Below are positions 13,193 to 23,479 of a stretch of DNA of 64,000 nt, piece by piece. The position numbers were made by a program, and so were the translations under genes. This stretch comes from Mortierella sp. BCC40632. Lineage: Eukaryota > Mortierellomycota > Mortierellomycetes > Mortierellales > Mortierellaceae. The stretch covers positions 1,103,501 through 1,167,500 of the forward strand of contig WAEK01000011.1 of the NCBI GenBank assembly GCA_011634665.1. Direction: 5' to 3'. How positions within the stretch are numbered: the stretch's first letter is position 1; the number at the start of each line of letters is the position of its first letter. The notes under the pieces were generated by a model. That model searched no databases and had not been told where the DNA came from. It saw nothing but the letters and a program-made list of their open reading frames with translations.

Positions 13193-13522
13193 GAAAAAAA
13201 AAAAATAGGCGACTTTGAGCTGAGACAAAGGATTCCATGCGAGCTGGTGCACCAGGGCATCACAAAGTCTTGTGAGGTATGTTCCCAAACAGCAAATTGC
13301 AGTGGAGTACGTTTCCCACTATTTGATTGACAGGATGTCATCATAAGCCTAGTCACTTACATGTGAAGTATCTTTTTCCTTCCTTTTTCCTTTTTCCTTT
13401 TTTATTTGCTGCGTCATTTAGGGTCATGCTCTGTACCGTTTAGTACAGGGCTTCCTTGTTTCAACAGGAGTAAGTTGTACTATTACAATTACATTTTTGT
13501 GGTTGTATAATATTTTATCCAA

Positions 13523-13555
<33 letters not shown>

Positions 13556-14380
13556 CTTGAGAAATACTCGAGAGAGTAAATGACACACGTTGTGAGGCAC
13601 GATTCGGCGAGAACCGCGAGGATCAGAGAGAGAAAGAGAAAAAGAGAAGAAGAAAAAAAAAAAAAAGAGGGCTAAAGCATCAATTTTTTTCCTATCCAAA
13701 ATGACTCTTAATAGATCTATCTGCCTGTTCACTTGTTGCCAGCATTGTTGAGTCCAAAGGCCTTTATTGCAAAACTTCAACAATACCCTTTCCAGACGAT
13801 TTCCTCCACTCTTCTCGCTACTGCCCGTTCGAGTGCCTTCCTGGGAACTTATATCGCCTTGATTTGGTACGGAATTTGCTCCTGGCGATCCAAGTTTGCT
13901 CCCTTGTTTATGAAAGTGACTGGTCGTCGATATACGAGCAGCACGATCGACTATATCTATGGACCTTTGCTTGGCTCGTTCCTCTGTGGGTTCTCAGTGT
14001 TGATCGAGAAACCACATCGAAGGGCTGAGATGGCATTGTACGTGTTGCCACGAGCAATGTACAGTATGTGGAGTAGAGTCATGTCGGGTCGAATTAGCAG
14101 ACGCGCAGAAATGGCTGGGGAGGCATTGATGTATGCATTGTCGATGTCGGTCTTGTTGACTGGAATGATGTGGAGGCGGGAAATGGTTCGACCGAGTATG
14201 CAGGGGCTCTTGGGATGGATGCTTGAGATCCCGAAATCGAAGCGTGCCAGTAGAAGACTTGAACATGTGCAAGAAAAGCAACCGCAGCAAGGGACAGACA
14301 ATGACAAACAACGAGTCGTACCTACAGCCGATGACAAGATGACCTTTGCAGTTGGTGACAGTGCAACGGCTCCAAAGTAA
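11702..14380 (+). CDS. TMEM135-like multi-pass membrane protein
   Basis: Five exons, 11702-12738, 12887-13053, 13209-13276, 13422-13469, 13715-14380 (661 aa), all GT-AG and in frame. TMEM135 proteins are linked to mitochondrial dynamics, peroxisomes and lipid storage. The N-terminus is a Ser/Pro-rich disordered stretch of about 95 residues; then come the conserved helical core, a PCELVHQGITKSCEGHAL segment (the His/Cys motif typical of the family), VSTGIYLPVHLLPALL, and a second membrane block ending near residue 600, followed by a hydrophilic tail. Introns 2 to 4 contain poly(T) runs of 20-30 bases. Family assignment is strong; function in this fungus is inferred from animal work. Confidence 0.85.
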
Positions 14381-14487
14381 TAAAAATGAGAGATGATGAC
14401 AAAGTAGGAGGAAGCAGAAAGATACGTTTTACTTTTCGGATGGGATCGAAGACCTGCGGTCAAGTTCTGGATGAAATTGGTATTGCG

Positions 14488-14492
<5 letters not shown>

Positions 14493-14551
<59 letters not shown>
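14493..14551. repeat. (GA)n microsatellite
   Basis: Nearly perfect GA dinucleotide run of roughly 29 units. Confidence 0.95.
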
Positions 14552-14554
<3 letters not shown>

Positions 14555-15790
14555 AAGCGCGTGGTGAATCAACCTATGACCGCTGATGATGTCCTATATA
14601 CTCACCCATGGAATATCAGCTCCCCGTGAAGAAATCATGGTGCACCTCCTTGAAAAGGGACCGGGCTGGAAGAAACGGTACCCATCTGCACCTCCTCGGA
14701 CAGTAGGCACGCAAACCTTCTCCACAGCGAAAAAGAAGAGAAAAAAAAAAACGAGAGCTTTCTCATAGGACCCCTTGAGGGCATTCAAACCACGACGTGA
14801 AGAGGGGCCATGGGCTAAAAGGAGTCGGTCTCTCGGGGGTAATCAAGGAGAGGAGAAAGAGCAGTCTCTCTTCTCTCTTTCTCTTTTTCTCTCTCTCCCG
14901 AGAACAAAATTTGACGCGAAGGGTGTAAAGAAACTTCACCATTAAGTATCGGGAAAGAGTCAGCAGGGTAGAGCTTTAAAGAGATGATAGTGGCAAGGGT
15001 TGTCTGGTAACCTATGAAGGGTACACATGCTCCACCCGTGTCGCTATTCCATTCAGGTTCCTTTGGCACAACGTGTGCTGAACGGATGGCTAGTAGTTCT
15101 TGGTCGGTGCTCAGCAGGTCAAAATGCAAAAAAAAAGGGCCACCTCCTTTCTATCCTCGACCTCGCGTATCTGCCATGAGCCAATGATGAAAGCAGTCCA
15201 GTCGATGTCGGCTAGATAGTGAATGCCTAGCGCTATCAGCGGGCGAGCGAGCGAGCGAAGATGGAGGAAGAGGACCATTATTAAGAATACTTTCTGCCAC
15301 TGCTGCGGATGCGCGATGATATGGTATCAAAGATTTGTATCTGAGTCTGGAGTTGTGTGTCCGAGTGCGACATGAAAAATGAGTGGGGCGGAAGAGGGGG
15401 GGGGAGAGAGAGAGAGAGAGAGAGAAAGAGAGCAATATCAGCAACAGCATCAGCAGCAGCTCTCGCATGGCATGACATGGTCTCGCATGGACCAAATGGG
15501 CCAAGCCAGCCACCAACTCCTCCAGCCTTCTTGGCCTGAACATGATCAGGCCAGAGCCAAAAGTCTCCGTTCTACAAATTGCCGCTTCTTCGCTCCTTTT
15601 GCCTCCTTCTCTCTCACTTTTGCTTTCTACCACTCCAACATTTTTCTTTTTCTTTTTCCTCTGCCTGTCCAATCCACCACACCCGTTCCGTCCTCGCCTG
15701 CCGAACTGTTGTTACTCGAGGTGCCATCCTACGTTCTCATGCTGGTATTGCCGATCTTTCTGATTGATTCTTTCCATCTCCATTTCCTCC

Positions 15791-15821
<31 letters not shown>

Positions 15822-15876
15822 GCTTTGCCTTTGCCTTTGCCTTTGCCTTTGCCTTTGCCTTTGCCTTTGCCTTTGC
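15822..15876. repeat. (TTTGCC)n hexanucleotide array
   Basis: About eight tandem CTTTGC/TTTGCC units directly after a poly(T) tract. Confidence 0.95.
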
Positions 15877-16124
15877 TGGACCAGAATGCTTTCTCTGTCT
15901 CTCTTTCCTCTTTCTCTTCCTCTCTCCCTCTTTCATTGCCTCCATTTCCTCAACCTCTCATTCTCTCATTCTCTTGTTCTTTGCTCTTGCATTCTCCTCC
16001 ACTTCATCCCACGTCTCGTAACCGCTTAGACTCTGTTCTGTGTACCCTATCAACTATTCGCCCGATCCAAGCGCCACCCCTTCTCGTTCCTTTTTAGTCT
16101 ACAAAAAACCAGCAACTTGCCGTC

Positions 16125-18424
16125 ATGGTCAAACTTCGTGTCCGCGTCGGAGGTTCCTACACCGATCTGGCTGTCGTCAACTGCAACGATGAACTTCACC
16201 CTATTGAATTCGATGGTCCCGAGTTCAAGGGTAGAGCCATGGTTCGCATTAAGGATTTTGGTATGACCACTCCCCTTTCTTTTCTTTTTCTTCTTTTTTT
16301 CCTGCCCCTCTCCTTCTTCTTTCTCTATCTCTCTCTTTCTCTCTCTCACACGCACACACGCATAATCGCCGTCCTTATCCTCAACACTGTCTCTGGTTCT
16401 TTTGCCCTGTTGGCGAGGGGTTGACAAAAGGAGTGTTCTTCGTACCAGCTGGACAGTTATGAAGAGAGAGAGAGAAAGAGAGGCATCAGGATGTATCTTT
16501 GTACAACAGGATCCGGGACAAACTCATTTGAACAGGAACAGAAAAAAAAAAAAAGAGGTCACTACTCTTCTCTGTCACACCAGCACATGGCCAAGCGAGC
16601 AAGCAGAAAGAAAAGCCAAGAGCCAAGGTTGCTGCGCTATGCTCAGTGCGCAGAAGGGGGAAAGTGTGAGCGAACCATCGGCAACAAAGAGGGATCACTT
16701 TACGCAACTTGATTCCTTTTTTTTTTTTTTTCTGCTTTCCTCTCTCTCTCTTCCTCTCTCTCTCTTCCTCTCTCTCTCTTCCTCTCTCTCACTTTCAGGA
16801 GGATGCGTCGATTTGAAAGAAAAAAAAAAGTGCTCTCAAATGGAGTGCGCCTGTTGTTTGACCCTTGTCCTGTTGGGGGCAAGAACAGTCCCCCCCGCTC
16901 GCTGACAGAGAAAAGTGAGAGAGAGAGAGAGAGAAAGAGAGACTCGGAGGAAGAAGAAGAGACGCAGTCTTGCTGCTGTATTGGCGGATGTACCTTGTTC
17001 TATTTTAACTTGCGCAAATTAACCGTCGGCATCTTGGCCTTGGCTCTCCATCATGCACCCTCGCCCACCCCACGCGGACTCTGTACCTGACTTTGCTAAG
17101 AGAGGGTGCCCTCTTCCTCTCTGAGCACCTGTCTCTCTCTCTCCACCAACCATCCGCATTGCCCATCGGCTAATCTTTTTTACTCCTTCTTCCTATCATC
17201 CCAGTCGGCATCACAAACGACGGATCTGAGCCTGTCCGCAACTCGGACTACTTCAAGGGACACAACCGTCGATTCTCTATCCAGGCAAGTACAGCTAATC
17301 CGCCATTCTTATCGCATTCTAGTGCCAAACCGAAATGGCAAAAAGGGAGCAAGAAGGAGAGAGGAGCGGGCGTTGGATCCTGGCTATATTATCATGCCAA
17401 AGTAAAATAACAACGAGTGTGTTTAGCTAACCAGCCCTGCACATGGGTTTGTTTCTCTTCTCTCCCTTGTTCGCCACTCTAGATCGAAGGACTATTCAAG
17501 CGTGAATGGGACGGCCAGCAAGTATATTTCGGAACAGATTTCGATCGCTCTGTAGAGCTGCCAGATGGCTTTGATATCATGTTCAGGATTGCTCGGTATA
17601 TCGATCCTGTGGTCAAGACCTCAGAATCGCAGGATGGACAGCCCTGGATTCTCAGTCCCCTTGTCTCCTCCATCAATACGCTTGCAGCATGGCGCCCCGA
17701 AGATTCAAAGCTCCCTTCTCCTCCTCTCACTCCAAGGCCTTCAATGGACGTCTCACGTTCGCCTTCGATGAACGAAGGAGGTGCTGTCAGCAATGCGGTT
17801 TCGAGCGCATGGGGATTCCTTGGCAAACTGAAGCGTGGCAACAGGTCATCAGTGATGAGTGTCAGCGGCGCGTCCTCGAATGGCGATGGTAACACAACAA
17901 ATGGCTCTGCTGCGGCTGTACAAGATGACGCTGTAAGCCAAGCCAATCCCAGCAACAAGCTCCAAGGTTCAATCTCATCGGCGTCATCGTCAAAATCATC
18001 GTCATCGTCTACTGAAGGAGAAGGTCTACAGTCGATAGCTAGCACGCCTGTTTCAACTCAGCCAGAGACTTTCTCCAAGTCGACATCATTAGAAGCGAGT
18101 GGGAACACATCTCTTGGCTACTGGCGTGAGCGAGTTGATGAGGATACTACATTCTTCCTCCCCAACAAGCCCACTCTGACGACATCGCAGCGACGGAAAC
18201 ACTTTCAATCGGAGCAGAACCGAAAGGACTTTGTGTACCGAACAGATATGGTCCATGGATTTGAATTTTTCTCTCCCCATATGGATTTCAACACATTCGA
18301 TATTCGAATGGGCTTGAGTATGAACATTCGCAGGTTTTTGGCGGGTCAGCCAGTCCGGTACACATGTAGAACGCTTGACGGAACGACTGTGTTCTGGGCT
18401 GTGTCGTTTGAATTGGTCGATTAG
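16125..18424 (+). CDS. DUF1769 family protein
   Basis: Exons 16125-16260, 17205-17284, 17483-18424 (385 aa). The first intron is 944 bases, long for this genome; the second has a GC donor (GCAAGT) and AG acceptor. DUF1769 is a fungal family of unknown function. The signature is visible: RRFSIQIEGLFKREW, then YFGTDFDRSVELPDGF, YIDPVV and PWILSPLVSS. A Ser-rich insert of about 130 residues follows before a conserved C-terminal block with FFSPHMDFNTFDIRMG and VRYTCRTL. No membrane segment or signal peptide is seen. The domain call is firm; no biochemical role is known to me. Confidence 0.85.
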
Positions 18425-19399
18425 TTTCTCTGCTCAATCTCTGTACAACACTTTTTAGTCAGATTTTTCATACACCTATTAGTCCCAAAGCTCGCTACTC
18501 TCTCTCTCTCTCTCTCTCTTTCTTTTATGTTTTTCTACTAATACACTCCTAATATTGAATGACTGGTAAATTTACACAATGGATCAATAGTTTTCTCTTT
18601 TATCGCTACATTTCGGTTCTTTGAGTCGGTTGCGTCTCTATTCCTGTGGTGGACTTGAGGAAATAATCGATCCTAGGTGACTCTTTTCGAATGTCATGCA
18701 TTGTAGTCACACAACTATGGCGAAGCAAAGGAGGACGTGGATGAGGAAGAACAGACTCTGCTCAATAGTGACTTTACCTCCCTTCCCTTTCCCTCTATCT
18801 CTCTTTCTCTCTTTCTTTCAATCGTTCGTCTCTGAGCTCAGGAATGGGAATTCAAGGGTCCATTGTCTTAGATCCTTATGGCGACGCGTACAACGTTCAC
18901 CTAATATCTCGGATCTAGTCTCTAAATCCAGGATAGCTCAATACAGAGTCATAAGAGACTTGAGTTGACTTTGTTTCGTACGCGGGAGGATGTATAAATA
19001 CTCCCCCCCCCCACTCCTCTATTTAAGAGGTAGCTCATTCTCAATCCTTTTTTCCTGTTGCAACAACTACAACAAAGGAATACTTTGCTATTCCTCCTTC
19101 CCCATAAACTCGCAACCAAACACCATCAAACTACTCATTCTCTAGCGTACTAAAGGGAAAAATACATTCTTGTTGATTGATTATTTGTTTGTTTTTTTTT
19201 TCAATGCAAGTGGTCGAGTTCATTAACTGCTATATTATTTAAGTGACTAAAAACTAATGGACTATTTGTATTAACAAGGCAATCGGAGGAGGAGAAGAGA
19301 GGGGTAGGGGGGGGGGAGCATCCGATGCCTAAAGGCGCTGATCCTCCTGTACCAACATTGCTTCTTTCCCTCTTATCCTTGGACCATTTATATATTGGC
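18425..19399. other. Convergent intergenic region with an orphan promoter-like stretch
   Basis: Lies between the 3' ends of two convergent genes. It contains a (CT)n run near 18500 and a TATA-like promoter segment at 18993-19160 with no coding sequence behind it. Confidence 0.5.
18993..19160 (+). promoter_or_regulatory. Orphan TATA-type promoter and leader-like sequence
   Basis: tataaata at about 18993-19000, a second AT box (tatttaag) about 27 bp downstream, then a pyrimidine tract and a CAA/ACC-rich stretch resembling the 5' leader of a strongly expressed fungal gene. Only a 12-codon frame (from about 19204) follows before the antisense gene end at 19400. Confidence 0.35.
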
Positions 19400-19942
19400 T
19401 CATTCCTCGATCAATGCGTCGAATCCGTAGGCTATTTTTGGTCACATAATAGTTGCAGAAGAGGAAGAAGAAGAAGAAGAAGAAAGATAGGTTGAAAATC
19501 AACACAATGGTTCCGTAAATAAATAGCCACAAAAAAAAAAAAAAAAAAAAAAGCTTACCCATGATGCCTTGCATATAACATCCAAGCACAATCCCACCAC
19601 CCACACGCGAGACCCAATGGTCAAATCTTGTAAAGAAAGCCAGGATATAGAACAATTGCCAATGATGCGGATGAAAAGATCCTGCTGTACTGACTATCCA
19701 TACATAGGGCTCGTATGGAGGGATGACAATCGCTGGCTCAGCAACCTCGATCGAGGTCGCCGCCTCGGCTGACTGTTGTGACTGACCATTGATGTTGGTC
19801 AATTCATTGGCATCGCCTAATACACGAAAGGGATGAAATTAAGCAGAATAGGGTATAGAAGAAGAAGAGGAGGAACCATAGACAAGACCAATCGTCGCAG
19901 TTGTAGGAGCAACATCCGTCAATGTCGTTTTGTCGAAAGGGT

Positions 19943-19978
<36 letters not shown>

Positions 19979-21166
19979 TTTAGATTGTTGAAAACGGTTA
20001 GTAGTGTTGCTCATATCAGCTATTCTCACAACAAGGTGATCGTAGCTCCCTGTGCGACTTTTAAAGCTGTTATAACCACTATAAGGCGTCTCTATTCTGT
20101 AATTGTTCCATTGCAATGGCCACTGTACCTGCTTCAGTTGATGGAGCATTATCAATGGTTGCTGACTGCTTTTGGGCTTCTTGTGCTGCTGCTGCTGCCG
20201 CGATTCGTTCCTGTTGCTTTTTGGCCTGGTTTGTCAGGACAGCATTTGATCGCTTCCATTTAAGATAAAGCATCCACCTGTAAACCTTGGAGAGACCCAA
20301 TAAATCATTATTTTGTTGTTTATAGCACATATATCCGATCAAGGTCAATGCTGCTGGGACGAGAAGTCCCAAGAGATAATATCCAACAAAGCCTGGGACA
20401 GTGCGAGTCAGAACAACAGCCAAGTAGATGTGGTAGGCCGCAAAGGCAAGCACGACCGCAGTTGCACCTGCAAAGAGGGCATACATCCCGAATGGCCAAG
20501 ATTTCCATGAGGGCAAAGCGTACTTTGCAAAGGGGAGTTCTGCGATGAGCTATCGAGAACAAAGGGGGTAGGAAGAAAAGAGAAGAGAGAGAAAGAGAGA
20601 AAGGGACAAGAAGAAGAAGAAGAAGAAGAGGGTCTGATTAATCACAAGTCATGAAATGGGATGACAACCAGGAGCGTCCAACAAAAGAAATATATCTTGT
20701 TGTACCGAATACGAAGGCCATGTGATCCAGAACGCAAGGATAGTTATCCAGCTAAATCAAGGGGTAAAAAAAAAAAGAAAGGCCAACATTGTCAATGACC
20801 ATCGAAAGAATGACAAAAAAAAAAAAAAAAAAAAAAAAAAAAACGCTCAAACAGATCTATCTTGAACCCCACAGTTCAGAGTCCTGTTGGATCCCAGAAT
20901 ATACTTTACTTGAGAGTCTGGGCATAGTTGCCAAAAATAAAGACCAAAAGGCCGTATGAAGTCGCATTGAGGATATCATGGTAATGACGCGCAGGTCTTT
21001 TTTTACGATGCTCCCAATCAAAGATAGTTGCGACCAGGATATAGGTTGGATAAGGGATAAGAACGGTCGCCAGCATAAAATAGATGAAGCGTATGGGGTC
21101 GAAGGATCCGACCCAATTGGTCATGCCACACATGGCATAGTCCGGTTCCATCGGTGCCCAGCCCAT
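19400..21166 (-). CDS. Uncharacterised multi-pass membrane protein with HPHHW motif
   Basis: Five-exon model 21166-20910, 20751-20706, 20549-20129, 19816-19559, 19431-19400 (337 aa), all in frame. It has about six hydrophobic helices: one cluster in exon 1 (RFIYFMLATVLIPYPTYILV), one spanning exons 2-3, two in exon 3, and one near the C-terminus. A cytoplasmic-type loop with an Ala/Gln-rich coiled stretch precedes the conserved-looking HPHHWQLFYILAFFTRFDH and GGGIVLGCYMQGIMAYGFD. Clustered histidines beside a membrane helix suggest a metal or catalytic site, as in several membrane enzymes, but I recognise no named family. A putative extra exon near 19925-19855 (frame DVAPTTATIGLVY) was left out because no AG acceptor precedes it. 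Confidence 0.72.
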
Positions 21167-21392
21167 TGTGATGCTTTGTTGAGGAAGTTGTCTTTTGCTG
21201 TTGAAAAGAAGGTTAAAGTAGGGAGAAGGAGCCAGCTTGGAGAAGGAGGGAGGGGGGGGGGAAGAAAGAGGGAGAGGAGAGGAGAGAGGAGAGGAAGTGT
21301 GTGAAGGTGAAGTGAAAAAGAAGAGAGAGAGAGTATGGACAAGAAATAGGAGGAGAGATAGATAAGAAGAAGAGTGAGAGCGACAGTGAGAA

Positions 21393-21424
<32 letters not shown>

Positions 21425-21889
21425 GAAATGAGAGAGATAAAGAGAGAAAAGAAAGGGAAAAGATGAACAAATGGATAGGGACCTTTTTTTTTTATGGACC
21501 GAGACTGCTGACAAGGTCAGCAACGGGCGGACATTCGGAGTAGTAGCTTAAAGCTGCCCAAGTTACTTTCTCCTCTCTCTCTCTCTCCAACTGACGTACA
21601 AAAAAAATAAAGACCCTCCTCCAAAGGAAGGGAGCTGCAGCCCTGATCAGGAACAAATACCGGATGTCTGATGAGCCTATTGCCCCCAGCGGGAAGAGGA
21701 AGAGAATTCATGCGAGATGTCCATGGAGAACCTTTGAATGTTTCACGACAGACATGGGGAAGGGGACGGCGAACAGAATGGAATGGAATGGAATGAAAAG
21801 TCTAGTACAATAGGGCCCATTTCTTGACTTGATCGTTTCGAAGAACGCTACCAACGATTGGAGTCAAAAAAAAAAAAAAAAAAAAAGTC

Positions 21890-21943
<54 letters not shown>

Positions 21944-22491
21944 TCAGGCAACAGCTAGGACCAACAACGGTTTGGTTCGTTTCGGAGGAGGCAATAGAGT
22001 TCTTGGCAAGAGGCCAAGAACTGGCTCAGGATGATCTCAGGTTGAGTGGGGTCAAAGCGACCAGGACACTGGCCACGCTCGCTGCGCCCGCACACGTTGC
22101 CTCTCCCCCCTACCCCGACATATGACTTGAAGGCCATTTGTCCATAAACTGCAGGGACATGTTCAGGGGTGGAGGATAGACTCCACACACATGCCTACTC
22201 ACAAGTCCAACACAATTAGGCTTCCTATCCAACCTCATGACTGCACTGTTCGTTGGTCCCACGTTCCAGTGTGGAGGTGAGAAATAAAGAGGTTCGACCT
22301 GTGTAAAGCAAATGGCAATCTTCCCACGCATCTCGATCCGAATATTTGATCAGCTCTCTCTCTCTCCTGCTTTCTTTTTCTTTTCATCATCACTTTGTCA
22401 TTCTTTTTTCCAGTTTACTCATCGGTAAGCACGCCTTGTACTATCCGAGTTGACATTTGATCGCTTGCTCAAATCCCACCACACATCCCCC
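21167..22491. other. Divergent intergenic region
   Basis: Lies between divergently transcribed genes. It contains imperfect (GA)n-rich sequence at about 21210-21450, a perfect (GA)n tract at 21892-21938 and an A-run. No supported gene. Confidence 0.55.
21892..21938. repeat. (GA)n microsatellite
   Basis: Uninterrupted GA run of about 23 units following an A-tract. Confidence 0.95.
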
Positions 22492-23096
22492 ATGTTATCT
22501 CATGCATTGCTTGTCAGCAAGCAGGCTCTGCCAACAGTAGCCTATTCTTCATTCACTCGGCTAATCCCATTGAATCGTTCTCGCTTTTTCCCTTCCTGCT
22601 CATTCCATTCGACCACCCCTTCTGCCTCTTCTACCAACTCGACATCCCCTAAAAAGTCATCCAACATCATGGCCCTTCAGAAGCTCACTGCACAGGAACA
22701 AACCGAGGCCCTTGCCTCGCTCAAGGACTGGTCTCTTGTCGATGGTCGCGAGGCCATCAAGCGCACGCTCACCTTCAAGGACTTTAACGAGGCCTTTGGT
22801 TTCATGACCCGTGTTGCTCTCTATGCTGATAAGGCTGACCACCACCCTGAATGGTTTAATGTAAGCAAACTTTTTCCTTTTACTCCTGCCTCGGTCAAAA
22901 GTATCATAGACTCTTACGCAATGGCACATTCTCTCTCTCTCTCTCTTTTTTTTTTTTTTTTTTGTTACCTCTTTCTGACTGATGGAAATAGGTCTACAAC
23001 AGAGTCGAAATCACCTTGGCTACACATGATGTTCAGGGTCTTTCTGTTCGGGATGTCAAGCTCGCCGAGTTCATTAATGAGATTTACAAGCAATAA
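22492..23096 (+). CDS. Pterin-4a-carbinolamine dehydratase, with likely mitochondrial and cytosolic forms
   Basis: Exons 22492-22860 and 22992-23096 (157 aa). The enzyme dehydrates 4a-hydroxytetrahydrobiopterin to regenerate pterin cofactor. The family core runs from about residue 60: [15 protein letters not shown], then ADHHPEW (active-site His pair) and [13 protein letters not shown] across the intron, ending VKLAEFI. The first ATG adds 59 residues rich in Ser, Arg and Phe with almost no acidic residues, which reads as a mitochondrial presequence. An in-frame ATG at 22669 sits in a stronger context (A at -3, G at +4) exactly where the cytosolic enzyme would begin. Two products from one mRNA are therefore likely. 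Confidence 0.92.
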
Positions 23097-23442
23097 AACC
23101 CAACCCTAAAAAAAAAAAAAAAAAAGGGTCATCCAAGCAGTTTCATTAATTTGATCTATGTTGAACGTTTTGTGTAATCAACCACCAGATCTCGAGAGGT
23201 CAAATCTGACAAAAAAAAAAAAAAAAAAAAAGGTGGTATTTGGAATTGGTTCTAATGAAGTAATGGATAAGGTCTTTTCTTTTTCTTTTTTCATGACTGT
23301 ATAGGTTTAGAAGATGTGGTTGAACTATGGAAGGAGATGGGGACTATGATTGCAAAAAAAAAATAAAAATAATGATGTTGATCATGGTGGTAGTGATGAG
23401 GAAGGTTGTAGTATTGGTGATGGGTGAACTTGGACGACGTTT

Positions 23443-23476
<34 letters not shown>

Positions 23477-23479
23477 GCT
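23097..23479. other. Convergent spacer with poly(A)/poly(T) tracts
   Basis: Short region between convergent genes with four homopolymer runs of about 10-25 bases and no gene. Confidence 0.6.

Larger units (their letters stand above)
14381..16124. other. Spacer rich in simple repeats
   Basis: Holds a (GA)n tract at 14493-14551 and a TTTGCC hexamer array at 15822-15876. From about 15590 the plus strand is pyrimidine-rich and leads into the next gene. Frames on the minus strand are low-complexity shadows. Confidence 0.55.

Noticed and set aside
15712..16021. Long frames with AFAFAF or LPLPLP repeats
   Set aside because: Products of the TTTGCC hexamer array and adjacent poly(T).
19855..19925. 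Additional exon (DVAPTTATIGLVY) in the HPHHW protein gene
   Set aside because: It has a usable donor but no AG acceptor in the preceding poly(T) stretch; the model without it keeps frame.
22280..22300. Possible tRNA B-box (ggttcgacc)
   Set aside because: No A-box at the right distance and no cloverleaf could be drawn.
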